In this document: positions 52,098 to 60,843 of the stretch, one piece after another
Layout of the letters: the number at the start of each line of letters is the position of its first letter
Numbering within the stretch: the first letter of the stretch is position 1
Source: Plantibacter flavus
Lineage (GTDB): Bacteria; Actinomycetota; Actinomycetes; Actinomycetales; Microbacteriaceae
NCBI RefSeq assembly: GCF_900177615.1
Contig: NZ_FXAP01000004.1
Coordinates: forward strand, 124,001-188,000
DNA length: 64,000 nt
Direction: 5' to 3'
The notes under the pieces: model-generated
The model's input: only the letters and a program-made list of their open reading frames with translations
The model's database searches: none
What the model was told of the DNA's origin: nothing
Translations under genes and position numbers: made by a program

Positions 52098-53392
52098 CCC
52101 CCTTCGCCCCGGACGCCCGCACCCGTGAGCTGCTCACCGACGCCGCCGAAGAGGTGGGACGGGTCACCGACGGCCGGATCGGCGATCTGGTCGGCAGGGC
52201 GTTGCTGGCCACGCTCACCGACACCGTCGGCGTCGGCCCGTCAGGACAGGTGTTCGTCATCACGGGAGACATCCCGGCGATGTGGCTCCGCGACTCCACG
52301 ACCCAGCTCACCCCGTATCTGCGGTTCCTCGAACGCAGTGGGCAACTGGCCGACCTCGTGGAGCAGGTCGTCCGACGGCAGTTCGGGTTCATCGCCCACG
52401 ACCCGTATGCCAACGCGTTCAACGACGGACCGACCGGAGCCCACTACGAGCCAGCAGACGTGTGCGAGGATCCGGCGGTCTGGGAGCAGAAGTACGAGGT
52501 CGACAGCCTCGCCTACCCGATCACCCTCGCGCACGCGCTGTGGCGCAGGACCGGGCGGACCGGGTTCCTGCTCGACGCCCCCACGCCCGGCGTGCTGCGG
52601 ACCGTCGTCGACCAGCTCCGCGCCGAGCAGCGACACGACACCTCTCCGTACCGGTTCGAGCGGGCGACCGCCATCCCCACCGAGACGCTGCCGCGCGGCG
52701 GTCGAGGTTCCCCCGTCGCTGAGACCGGCATGACGTGGAGCGCGTTCCGGCCGTCCGACGACGCCTGCACGTTCGGGTACAACATCCCGGCCAACCTCTT
52801 CGCTGCGGAAGCGCTGCTCGCGCTCGCCGAGATCGCGACCGAGGTGCTCCAAGACATGCCGTTGGCTGGGGAAGCCCGCACCCTGTCCGCCGAACTCGTC
52901 GCCGGCGTCCAGGCGCACGGGGTCGTGCCCGGGCCGGGTGGCGTCCCGATCTACGCCTACGAGGTCGACGGGCTCGGGGGCAGCCTCATCATGGACGACG
53001 CGAACACGCCGTCGTTGCTCTCGCTCCCCCTGATCGCACCGACCGTCCTCGATCCGGCCGTGTGGGCGGCCACGCGCGACGTCGTGCTGAGTCCGGCGAA
53101 CCCGTACTGGTTCGAGGGCTCGGTGTTGCGCGGCGTCGGGAGTCCGCACACCCGTGATCGGCGGGTCTGGCCGATCGCCCTCGCCGTCGAAGGACTGGTG
53201 GGCACCCCGGCCGAACGTCGCCGTCTGCTGCGGATGATCGCCGACACCGATGCCGGAACGGGCCGGGTGCACGAGAGCATCGACGTCGACGATCCGACCG
53301 TCTACTCGCGACCCTGGTTCTCCTGGGCCGAATCGATGTTCTGCGAGCTCGCCCTCACCGTGCTGGACGACGAGCGGGCACGGGTGGTGTGA
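52085..53392 (+). CDS. GH125 exo-alpha-1,6-mannosidase
   Basis: A 435-residue enzyme of GH125 (formerly DUF1237), an (alpha/alpha)6-barrel inverting exo-alpha-1,6-mannosidase family. Diagnostic motifs are present: GDIPAMWLRDSTTQ (63-76), QKYEVDSLAYP, TWSAFRPSDDACTFGYNIPANLF with candidate acid Asp225, NPYWFEGSVLRG and GRVHESIDVDDP with candidate base Glu397. These match the Asp220/Glu393 pair of characterised members. It would remove terminal alpha-1,6-mannose from imported oligosaccharides. It is the last gene of the operon and overlaps the end of GH3 by 13 bases, so expression is coupled. This gene fixes the mannoside assignment of the locus. Confidence 0.92.
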   Translation: MGTLTPFAPDARTRELLTDAAEEVGRVTDGRIGDLVGRALLATLTDTVGVGPSGQVFVITGDIPAMWLRDSTTQLTPYLRFLERSGQLADLVEQVVRRQFGFIAHDPYANAFNDGPTGAHYEPADVCEDPAVWEQKYEVDSLAYPITLAHALWRRTGRTGFLLDAPTPGVLRTVVDQLRAEQRHDTSPYRFERATAIPTETLPRGGRGSPVAETGMTWSAFRPSDDACTFGYNIPANLFAAEALLALAEIATEVLQDMPLAGEARTLSAELVAGVQAHGVVPGPGGVPIYAYEVDGLGGSLIMDDANTPSLLSLPLIAPTVLDPAVWAATRDVVLSPANPYWFEGSVLRGVGSPHTRDRRVWPIALAVEGLVGTPAERRRLLRMIADTDAGTGRVHESIDVDDPTVYSRPWFSWAESMFCELALTVLDDERARVV

Positions 53393-53477
53393 CTCCGGGC
53401 CGGTGCCCGAGCGCCGCAGCGGACCGCCTCCCCGGAGGACGACGAGCGACCGCGCCTGACCCGGTTCGGCCGACGAC

Positions 53478-54161
53478 TCAGCGGCGATCCGGGTCGATGA
53501 TCAGCAGCGGTTCGTCGACCGCCCGACGTTCCAGCACCTCGTCCGTCGTCGACCGCTTCGCCTCTTCGACGTCGGCGTCGGTCAACGCGACGGCCTGCCA
53601 GAAGGCGACCCGGCCGTTCGGCGTCTCGATGGGTTCGACCACCGGGTCGGCGGTGACGGCGAGGGTGGTGAGGGCGCCGTCGGGATCGTCGGTCACGCCG
53701 TCGGCGAGCCTGATCCGGTCCCCGAGCCACAACTCCTGCGGCCCACTGCGCACGTACTGCGCGAGGACGATCAGCGCGCGGTACGGCCACTGGGGCGGTG
53801 TCTCATCCGATGGCGACCGGCGCACGCGCATGGTGAGCTCGTACCCGAAGCCGCTGGTCGTCGGATCGTCGGAGTCCTTGCCCCACAGCTCGGTGAGCCC
53901 GTAGGTGACGTAGAACCAGTGGTCCGGCCCAGGCAATGCCGAACACCCCTGCAGAGCGGACCCGAAGTGCAGTCCCGGCGAGTAGGCGACATGGAACTCG
54001 CGGGCACCCGAGTAGTGCTGCGACGCGGCCTGCGTGACGGCGTCCCATCCCCGCTCGTCGAAGTCGTCGGGGTCGTCGGATTCGTCGGGCCCGCCTGCAT
54101 CCGGCTCGGTCGCGGCGGGCGGGGTCGGTGGCTGCTGGGTCTTGCGTCGGAAGAAGCGCAT
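53478..54161 (-). CDS. SUFU (suppressor of fused) domain protein
   Basis: A 227-residue soluble protein. An acidic, Pro-rich linker (about 10-38) follows a basic N-terminus; the remainder is a bacterial SUFU domain (HFGSALQGCSALPGPDHWFYVTYGLTELWGK, then GFGYELTMRVRR and a YRALIVLAQYV segment). Bacterial SUFU proteins often act as immunity or partner proteins in polymorphic toxin systems, but no toxin is adjacent here. Start ATG at 54161. It is divergent from the histidine kinase. Confidence 0.85.
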   Translation of the reverse strand: MRFFRRKTQQPPTPPAATEPDAGGPDESDDPDDFDERGWDAVTQAASQHYSGAREFHVAYSPGLHFGSALQGCSALPGPDHWFYVTYGLTELWGKDSDDPTTSGFGYELTMRVRRSPSDETPPQWPYRALIVLAQYVRSGPQELWLGDRIRLADGVTDDPDGALTTLAVTADPVVEPIETPNGRVAFWQAVALTDADVEEAKRSTTDEVLERRAVDEPLLIIDPDRR

Positions 54162-54289
54162 GCGACGAGTGTAGGCATCGGTCGCGCGGACGCGCCCGCG
54201 GGTGAGGGCGGATCACGGGTGCCGCCCATCAGGCGCGACGGCGATACAGTGAATTGGCCCGACACCGGGCGGGACACCTGGGAGGCCCG

Positions 54290-55927
54290 ATGCCACGCTG
54301 GATCGAAGGCACCGAACGCCACCCTCGGCTCGGCCTGCTGAGCCGGAGTCAGGGTCCGCTGGCGCTGGGGGTGGGGATCGTCACGGCGATCGTCGGCACC
54401 ACCAGTCCGGCCGTCCTCCGGGTCACCGAGCTCCAACTGGCTTGGGCCGTGATGGGACTCGCGCTCGTCGCGACACTCGTGCTTCCGTGGGAGCGGATCG
54501 CGCGCCCGTGGGCGCTCACCCTCGTCAGCGCCGACCTCGCCGTCGTGGGATTCGTGAACCATGCGGTGTCCCCCGTCCTCGGCGCCTCGATCGTGCTGCT
54601 CGCCTTCCCCGTGCTCTGGCTGTCCTACAGCTTCGGACGTCTCGGCGTCGTCCTCGCTCTCGTGGGGAGCGTGCTCGTCATCTGGCTGCCCAGCCTGCTG
54701 TACGGCGAGGCACCCGAGAGCGCTCGGGACCGGAGCGAGCTCGTCGCGCTCACCCTGCTGCTGGTGCTGGTCATCCTCGCCGTCGGCCTGCAGTCGCAAC
54801 GGTTCGAACGCGCCCAGGCGAGCGTGCGGGCCGAGGGCGAGGCGAAGGTCGAGGCCTTGGAGCGGCAGAACCGGCTGGCCGTGATGCTCCGCACCGTCGC
54901 CGACGAGGTGAACGTCGGACTGGTCTTCTTCGACGAACACGGAGACCAGATCCTCAACAACCGACTCGCCGTGGAACTCGCGACGCTGGCCGGCTACGAC
55001 GCGTCGACCGGGGGCGCCCGCTTCATCTGGGCGGCGGACGGTGTCACCCCGCTGGCGACGGAGGACCAACCGGTCGTGCGGGTCCTCGATGGACAGGACG
55101 TCCGCGACTTCTTCTACTGGGTGGGGCCTCCCGGCAAGCAACGAGCCCTCGTCGCGAACGGCCGACCGGTCAGTGGCGCCGACGGCGAACCGAACGGAGC
55201 GCTCCTCGTCGGACAGGACGTGACCGAGCTCACCGAAGCCGTCCGGATGCGCACCGAGTCGCTCACGAGCCTCAGCCACGAGCTCCGGACGCCCCTCACG
55301 AGCATCCTCGGGTATCTCGACATGCTCGACGACGACACGGACGTCGCACCCCGCGTGCAGGCCCAGCTCGCCGTCATCCGCCGGAGCGCCGATCATCTCG
55401 GGCGTCTGGCTGAACAGTTCCTCGCAGCGAGCGCTCCCCATCTGGAGATCACCGACGAACCCGTCGACCTCAGCGCCATCGTCCTGGAGGCGGCCGACGA
55501 GCGACGACGACTCGGCCTGCCCGACGGCGTTGAGCTGCGCACGGCTGCAGTGCCGACGCTGCAGCTCGTCGGCGATCGAGCACGCCTCCGGGAGTTGCTC
55601 TCGATCATGCTCGACAACGCGGTGACCTACACCCGCGCCGGCGAGATCTTCCTGAGCGTGCGCTCGGACGGCGTCGATGCGATCGTCCGCGTCACCGACA
55701 CGGGGATCGGCATCCCGACGGACGAACTCGCCAGGGTCTTCGAACGGTTCCACCGGGCCGGCAACGTGCGCGAGGAGACGATCCGCGGCTCGGGCCTCGG
55801 ACTCACCATCGCAAGATCCATCGCGCAGGCGCACCGCGGCACGATCGAGGCGTTCGCCACCGGTGACCCCGGAACCACCTTCATCGTCCGTCTACCGCTG
55901 GCCCGGCGGAGCCGCTCGGTCGGCTGA
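54290..55927 (+). CDS. Orphan sensor histidine kinase
   Basis: A 545-residue membrane histidine kinase. The N-terminal region (about 20-180) has about six hydrophobic helices. A PAS-like segment (about 200-310), the dimerisation H-box SLSHELRTPLTSILGYLDML (His330) and a HATPase domain follow, with N-box MLDNAVTYTRAG, G1 DTGIGIP and G2 GSGLGLTIA. It should autophosphorylate and pass phosphate to a response regulator, but no regulator gene is adjacent. ATG at 54290 behind GGGAGG is preferred over a TTG twelve codons upstream. A terminator-like hairpin follows. Confidence 0.88.
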   Translation: MPRWIEGTERHPRLGLLSRSQGPLALGVGIVTAIVGTTSPAVLRVTELQLAWAVMGLALVATLVLPWERIARPWALTLVSADLAVVGFVNHAVSPVLGASIVLLAFPVLWLSYSFGRLGVVLALVGSVLVIWLPSLLYGEAPESARDRSELVALTLLLVLVILAVGLQSQRFERAQASVRAEGEAKVEALERQNRLAVMLRTVADEVNVGLVFFDEHGDQILNNRLAVELATLAGYDASTGGARFIWAADGVTPLATEDQPVVRVLDGQDVRDFFYWVGPPGKQRALVANGRPVSGADGEPNGALLVGQDVTELTEAVRMRTESLTSLSHELRTPLTSILGYLDMLDDDTDVAPRVQAQLAVIRRSADHLGRLAEQFLAASAPHLEITDEPVDLSAIVLEAADERRRLGLPDGVELRTAAVPTLQLVGDRARLRELLSIMLDNAVTYTRAGEIFLSVRSDGVDAIVRVTDTGIGIPTDELARVFERFHRAGNVREETIRGSGLGLTIARSIAQAHRGTIEAFATGDPGTTFIVRLPLARRSRSVG

Positions 55928-55939
55928 CGCCGCCGCCGA

Positions 55940-55962
55940 GGCGTCTCAGTCGCTGAGGCGCC
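55940..55962. terminator. Bidirectional terminator between histidine kinase and aldo/keto reductase
   Basis: GGCGTCTCAG-TCG-CTGAGGCGCC forms a 10-bp stem with one G-T pair and a 3-base loop, between two convergent genes. Confidence 0.7.
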
Positions 55963-55977
55963 CGGGCCGAGTGGTGC

Positions 55978-56946
55978 TCACCACCAGAAGGGCGCTTGCG
56001 TCACGTAGGGCGATTCGAGCCGGGCGACCTCGTCGTCCGTCAGCTGCACGTCGAGCGCGGCGGCGGCATCCGTGAGGTGTGCCGGTCTGGTGGCACCGAT
56101 GATGGGAGCTGCGACCGTCGGGTTCCGCAGGACCCAGGCCAGTGCGACCTGCGCCATCGGGATGCCTCGCTCGACGGCGATCTCCTCGACGGCGTCGATG
56201 ATCGGGCCGTCGGCGTCCGTGTCGAACGCCTTCGCCACCTCGTCGATGTTCGAGCGGTTCGTGGCTGCACCGCGCGGCCGGGCGAGCCGTCCTTTACCGT
56301 TCGGCGAGTACGGCGTGAGGCCGACGCCGGTGTCCGCGCACATCGGGATCATCTCCCGTTCCTCTTCGCGTTTCAGCAGGTTGTACTGGTTCTCCATCGC
56401 GACGAAAGGTGTCAGCCCGTGGACCGCTGCGGCCGTCTGCAGCTTCGCGAACTGCCAGGCGTACATGGAGGAGGCGCCGAGGTAGCGCACCTTCCCCGCC
56501 CGGACGACGTCGTCGAGCGCTCGCATCGTCTCCTCGACCGGGGTCTCCTCGTCGAAGCGGTGGACGTAGTACACGTCGATGTGGTCGGTCCCGAGTCGTC
56601 GCAACGACGCGTCGACCTGTTCGAGGATGGCTGTTCGGGAGAGTCCCGATCCCCCGGGCCCGTCATGCATCCTCCCCGACACCTTCGTCGCGAGGACGAT
56701 GTCCTCACGGCGACTGAACCGCTTGATCGCGCGTCCGACGTACTCCTCGCCGCTGCCCTGTTGATAGACGTTCGCGGTGTCCCAGAACGTGATCCCCAGC
56801 TCGACCGCCTGCCGGAAGAACGGCGCTGACGCTGCTTCATCGAGGGTCCAGCGGTGGAGTCCGCGGTTCGGATCGCCGTAGGTCATGCAGCCGAGTGCGA
56901 GGCGGCTGACGCGGAGTCCGGTCGCTCCGAGGCGGGTGTACTCCAT
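55978..56946 (-). CDS. Aldo/keto reductase
   Basis: A 322-residue AKR (NADPH-dependent oxidoreductase, TIM barrel). It shows FWDTANVYQQGSGEEYVGRAI with catalytic Asp/Tyr, VLATKVSGRM with Lys, and DVYYVHRFD with the active-site His; the C-terminal APIIGATRPAHL segment binds the cofactor. It reduces or oxidises small carbonyl or sugar compounds; the substrate is unknown. Start ATG at 56946 behind AAGGAG. It is transcribed after the XRE regulator with 17 bases between, and both may share a promoter divergent from the MFS gene. Confidence 0.9.
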   Translation of the reverse strand: MEYTRLGATGLRVSRLALGCMTYGDPNRGLHRWTLDEAASAPFFRQAVELGITFWDTANVYQQGSGEEYVGRAIKRFSRREDIVLATKVSGRMHDGPGGSGLSRTAILEQVDASLRRLGTDHIDVYYVHRFDEETPVEETMRALDDVVRAGKVRYLGASSMYAWQFAKLQTAAAVHGLTPFVAMENQYNLLKREEEREMIPMCADTGVGLTPYSPNGKGRLARPRGAATNRSNIDEVAKAFDTDADGPIIDAVEEIAVERGIPMAQVALAWVLRNPTVAAPIIGATRPAHLTDAAAALDVQLTDDEVARLESPYVTQAPFWW

Positions 56947-56963
56947 GCTTGGTGCTCCTTGGG

Positions 56964-57833
56964 TCAGTGGTGGGGCGAGGGGTGTCCGGAGGTGGCCGCC
57001 CAGCTGGCGAGGAGTTTGAGTGACTCCTCGCTCGGTGATCCGGGTTCGGCACTGTAGATCAGGAAGTTCAGGCCGGGCTGATCCATCGGCTCCATCGCCT
57101 CGTAGATCATGCGGAGCTCGCCGACGACCGGGTGATGGAACACCTTCTCGCCGGACGTGTGATGGCGGACGTTGTGCGCGCCCCAACGGACGCGGAACTC
57201 CTCGCTGCGCGTCGACAACTCACCCACCAGGTCCTGCAGGGCCCGATCGTGCGGGTTGCGCCCCGCCTCGGTGCGCAGGATCGCGACGTTGATGTCGGCC
57301 GAGGTCGACCAGCTCGGATAGAACGCCTCCGCGAGGTCGCGGTGCAGGAACACGAACCGAGCCAGGTTCACCGGGCGCTCCGGGAGCGCGTAGAGGTCGG
57401 CGTACAGCGCGCGGAAGAGTGCGTTCTCGGCGAGGACGTCCATGCGGCCGTTCCGGACGAACGCCGGGCCTGCGGTGATGGAGTCGAGGGCGAGTTGCAT
57501 ACCGGGCCGCACGCCGGCCGGCGCAGACCGTCGGCGGGCCCTGATCGGCGATTCGTTCGCCGCCCGAGCGAGGTCCGTGAGGTGGGAGCGCTCCGCGTCG
57601 TCCAACCGCAGTGCGGTGCCGATCGCGTCGAGGACCGCCTCCGACACCCCCGAGAGGTTCCCGCGCTCGAGACGCGAGTAGTACTCGACGCTCACTCCGG
57701 CGAGCATCGCGACCTCGGTGCGACGCAGACCCGGCACGCGTCGGTTCGTTCCGCCAGGCAGCTCCACCTGCTCTGGCGCGAGTCGGTCCCGACGGGTCGT
57801 CAGGAACTCGCGCACCTCGTCTCGATTGTTCAT
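56964..57833 (-). CDS. XRE-family regulator with MmyB-like ligand domain
   Basis: A 289-residue regulator. The helix-turn-helix is GLRRTEVAMLAGVSVEYYSRLERGNLSGVSE (about 34-64), followed by an MmyB-like domain (about 105-275) thought to bind small molecules such as fatty acids or antibiotics. It typically controls an adjacent oxidoreductase or exporter gene. The aldo/keto reductase lies downstream, the MFS exporter is divergent. Start ATG at 57833; a longer frame to 58052 would overlap the MFS gene start. No palindrome stands out in the gap. Confidence 0.88.
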   Translation of the reverse strand: MNNRDEVREFLTTRRDRLAPEQVELPGGTNRRVPGLRRTEVAMLAGVSVEYYSRLERGNLSGVSEAVLDAIGTALRLDDAERSHLTDLARAANESPIRARRRSAPAGVRPGMQLALDSITAGPAFVRNGRMDVLAENALFRALYADLYALPERPVNLARFVFLHRDLAEAFYPSWSTSADINVAILRTEAGRNPHDRALQDLVGELSTRSEEFRVRWGAHNVRHHTSGEKVFHHPVVGELRMIYEAMEPMDQPGLNFLIYSAEPGSPSEESLKLLASWAATSGHPSPHH

Positions 57834-58006
57834 GCCGACAACGATATGACGCGGCCTCCGGCGCTGGGGTGTTCCCGCAGGACACCCATCCTCGACCTCG
57901 TGGAGGCCGTCCGGGCAGGCACGCAGCGTCTCACGTGCCCGCGCCGCCCTGAGACGTGCCCTGGCGGAGTATCCCTGCTTCGTCGCCGGTGGTGTGTGAT
58001 CGAGGG

Positions 58007-59434
58007 ATGCAGATCGACCACGGGAACGCGGCAGCACACCGCGCGTCACCACCGGCCTTGGACGATGACGTCGCCGACGACCGTGCAGGCCGGAAGCCGC
58101 GACAACGCCTGACGCTGCTGTTGGCTGCGCTCGGGTTCTTCCTGATCACCCTCGACATCCTCATCGTCACCATCGCGCTCACCAGCATCGCGCGAGACCT
58201 CGGTGGAACGACGGCATCGCTGCAGTGGGTGATCGACGCCTACACGGTGCTGTTCGCGGCCCTCCTGCTCCTCGCCGGTAACCTCTCGGAGCGGTTCGGC
58301 GCGAAACGGGCGTTCGGCGTCGGCATCACCGTCTTCCTCGTCACGTCGATCGCGTGTGCGGTGGCCCCGTCGATCGGTGTCCTCATCGCCGCTCGAGCCC
58401 TGCAGGGCGCCGGTGCGGCGTTGATGCTGCCGGCGTCCATGGCGCTCATCCGTGAGGCGTTCCCAGGAGGGCGCGAGCGCGCTCGCGCCCTGGGTGTCTG
58501 GGCGGTCGGCGGCGCGGTCGCCACCGCACTCGGGCCGGTCCTCGGCGGCGCGTTGACGACGCTCGACTGGCGACTGGTGTTCGCGATCAACCTGCCCGTC
58601 TGCATCATGATGCTCCTGCTGCTCAGGACGGTCGCATCATCCCCTGCACGGCCGGAACCGTTCGACTGGGCCGGACAGTTCGTCTGGCTCATCGCGTCGA
58701 CGGCGCTGGTGTTCGGACTCATCGAGGGCGGGTCGGACGGGTTCGGCAGTCCTGTCGTGGTCGCCAGCCTCGGAGTCGCGCTGCTCGGCATCGTCGGGTT
58801 CCTCGTCATCCAGGCGAGGAGCGCGCACCCGATGATGCCGTTGGATCTGTTCCGATCGAGCGGTATGCGCATCGCCCTCGCCGTCGGATTCGCGTTCATG
58901 GTGAGCAACTTCGGGACGGTGTTCGTCCTCAGTCTGTTCCTGCAGCAGCAGCTCCGACTGCCGCCGCTGCTCGCGGGCCTGGTGTTCCTCCCGTCGGCCC
59001 TCTTCGCCGTCGTCGGCAACATCGTCAGTGGCACCGTCGCCAACCGGTTCGGTGTGCGGGTCCCGATCGTGGCGGGGTTGTTCCTCATGGTGGTCGGGCT
59101 CGTCGGCACCGTCGCCACCGCGCACCTGGGGTCGCCGATCTGGGTGGGTGTCTTCGCGTGCTTCACCGCCGCGGGAGGTTCCGTGGCGATGCCGCCGGTG
59201 ACCTCCGTGGTCCTCGCGAGCGTCCCGGCATCGCGCGCCGGCACCGCGAGTGCGGTGTTCAACACCTTCCGCCAACTCGGCGGTGCGGTCGCCATCGCGG
59301 TCTTCGGGGCGCTCCTCACCGGCTCGACGGGCTTCGTCGCCGGTCTGCAACTCAGCCTCGTCGTCGCCGCCGCGCTCATCCTCCTCACCGCGATCGCGAG
59401 CGTGTTCATCAGGCCGGCGGACGGGTCGTCATGA
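58007..59434 (+). CDS. MFS drug exporter, DHA2 family (14-TM type)
   Basis: A 475-residue transporter with a cytoplasmic N-terminus and about 14 membrane helices. Motif A (GNLSERFGAKRAFGVG), motif C (WAVGGAVATALGPVLGGAL) and the opening LDILIVTIALTSIARDLGGTTASLQWVIDAYTVL are typical of the DHA2 subfamily, which exports drugs or toxic compounds by proton antiport. The divergent XRE/MmyB-like regulator is a probable controller. Start ATG at 58007 (GAGGG just before); a GTG at 57956 would add 17 residues. Confidence 0.9.
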   Translation: MQIDHGNAAAHRASPPALDDDVADDRAGRKPRQRLTLLLAALGFFLITLDILIVTIALTSIARDLGGTTASLQWVIDAYTVLFAALLLLAGNLSERFGAKRAFGVGITVFLVTSIACAVAPSIGVLIAARALQGAGAALMLPASMALIREAFPGGRERARALGVWAVGGAVATALGPVLGGALTTLDWRLVFAINLPVCIMMLLLLRTVASSPARPEPFDWAGQFVWLIASTALVFGLIEGGSDGFGSPVVVASLGVALLGIVGFLVIQARSAHPMMPLDLFRSSGMRIALAVGFAFMVSNFGTVFVLSLFLQQQLRLPPLLAGLVFLPSALFAVVGNIVSGTVANRFGVRVPIVAGLFLMVVGLVGTVATAHLGSPIWVGVFACFTAAGGSVAMPPVTSVVLASVPASRAGTASAVFNTFRQLGGAVAIAVFGALLTGSTGFVAGLQLSLVVAAALILLTAIASVFIRPADGSS

Positions 59435-59456
59435 CGCCGCAATCGACCAGACGGGA

Positions 59457-59963
59457 TCAGTCAGTGTCGTCGCCGACGCCCGGCTTGCGGCCGGGGTCGA
59501 TGCCCAGCCGCTCCTCGCCCCGCTCCACGTCGGCGAACCGCTGGTCCTCGACGACGAGCAGCACCTTCTTGGGCACCGTCTTCAGCCAGATCCTGCCGCC
59601 GTTCGCCAGTTCCCAGTGCAGGTCTCCGACCTGGGATCCGGCGGGCTGACCAAAGTGCACGCTCAGCGCCGACTGCAGCTCGTATGCGGCGCTCCGCAGC
59701 GCGCCGGGGTCGTCGCTCTTGTCGGAGACAGCGATCACGACCTGGGAGATCGCTTCATCTGCGACGAGCGAACGAACGGTCGGCAGGTTCACGGGATACC
59801 CGGAACGGTGCTGGACACCGCTCGACGTCTCCAGTTTGAGCTGCCACCCGAGACGCTCCGCGAGTGCCGTGAAGTCGTCGCGACCGAGCGGCCACGACAC
59901 CGACGTGAAGGCTTCGCAGACGGCATCGATCTGTGCGTCCGTGGCTCTGGCGAGTGCACCCAT
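59457..59963 (-). CDS. Hypothetical protein, possibly DUF6301
   Basis: A 168-residue soluble protein with no signal or membrane segment. It shows a central alternating alpha/beta pattern, with WPLGRDDFTALAERLGWQL near the start and GDLHWELANGGRIWLKTVPKKVLLVVEDQRFAD toward the end. The length and layout resemble the actinobacterial DUF6301 family, but this is a weak match from memory. It converges on the MFS gene and lies 114 bases from the tRNA. Confidence 0.6.
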   Translation of the reverse strand: MGALARATDAQIDAVCEAFTSVSWPLGRDDFTALAERLGWQLKLETSSGVQHRSGYPVNLPTVRSLVADEAISQVVIAVSDKSDDPGALRSAAYELQSALSVHFGQPAGSQVGDLHWELANGGRIWLKTVPKKVLLVVEDQRFADVERGEERLGIDPGRKPGVGDDTD

Positions 59964-60077
59964 CAGGTCATCCTACGGCTGTCTCCGCACCGGATTCGGC
60001 GGCCGCGGACGAGCAGCCCCGAAAACCAGAACAGCCGCTGACCTGGATGTTCCAGGGCAACGGCCGGGTGAAGCTGA

Positions 60078-60153
60078 TGGAGCCGCCCAAGGGAATCGAA
60101 CCCTTGACCTTCTCATTACGAGTGAGATGCTCTGCCGACTGAGCTAGGGCGGC
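60078..60153 (-). tRNA. tRNA-Thr (anticodon CGT)
   Basis: On the minus strand the sequence folds as a cloverleaf. Acceptor arms are GCCGCCC / GGGCGGC, the D-arm is GCTC-AGTCGGCA-GAGC, the anticodon arm is TCTCA-CTCGTAA-TGAGA with anticodon CGT, and the T-arm is CAAGG-GTTCGAT-CCCTTG. A 3' CCA is encoded at 60078-60080. It stands alone, between a hypothetical gene and a TetR regulator. Confidence 0.92.
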
Positions 60154-60188
60154 GCGTGCACTGGTCGCCCGGCGCACGAGTATCCATG

Positions 60189-60830
60189 TTAGCGCAGCTT
60201 TTGGACCGTCGTGTACAGCTCGGCGAAAGAACGACGGATCCGCTCCGCAAGGGACCCTGGGGTCGGCGCATCGGCCCAGCAGCGCCAGGCATGACGCAGG
60301 CCGGCGAAGCCCACCATCGTCACCATCCAGCAGCGGTCGAACAGCGCCTCAGCGTCCTTTACGAGTGTCGGGTCGTCGTTCAGCACCCGGCGCTCGACGA
60401 CCTTGTAGAGGCCCTCCTCGAAGCCGCGCATACTCGCGATCCGCGCACCCAGCAGGTGCGGGTGGTCGCGCAGCACGTCCTTGCGGAGATGGTGGATCTC
60501 GACGTCCTCGTCGGCATCACCGACGGTCCTGGCAAGAAGCTCTCCCAGATCGGTGAGCACGTCGGTGGCGGGCCCCGCGGTGAGGAAGGCGTGCAGGGCG
60601 TCACCGTCCGGGATCAGCGGGATGTCGCCGATCAGCGCCTCCTCCTTCGTCCCGAAGTAGTTGAAGAAGGTCCGCGGCGAGACCTCCGCCCGACGGCTCA
60701 CCTCCTCGACCGTCACGTTCTCGAGCCCCTGCTCACTCGCGAGCGTCAGCACCGCGTGCTGGATCGCCCGACGCGTCGCGAGCCGCTTCCGCTCGCGGAG
60801 CCCGAGTTCAGCCGGCGCCGTCATGGTCAT
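60189..60830 (-). CDS. TetR-family transcriptional regulator
   Basis: A 213-residue regulator with an N-terminal TetR helix-turn-helix (RRAIQHAVLTLASEQGLENVTVEEVSRRAEVSPRTFFNYFGTKEEAL, about 20-66) and an all-helical ligand domain. It follows the alpha/beta-hydrolase gene by 13 bases on the same strand and is probably co-transcribed with it. The target and ligand are unknown. Two in-frame ATGs (60830 and 60824) are possible starts. Confidence 0.88.
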   Translation of the reverse strand: MTMTAPAELGLRERKRLATRRAIQHAVLTLASEQGLENVTVEEVSRRAEVSPRTFFNYFGTKEEALIGDIPLIPDGDALHAFLTAGPATDVLTDLGELLARTVGDADEDVEIHHLRKDVLRDHPHLLGARIASMRGFEEGLYKVVERRVLNDDPTLVKDAEALFDRCWMVTMVGFAGLRHAWRCWADAPTPGSLAERIRRSFAELYTTVQKLR

Positions 60831-60843
60831 CAGGATCCCGCCG

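Noticed and set aside
53771-55834. A 687-residue minus-strand frame opposite the histidine kinase
   Set aside because: It lies opposite a well-supported kinase and SUFU gene; its Arg/Glu/Asp-rich composition is typical of antisense frames in high-GC DNA.
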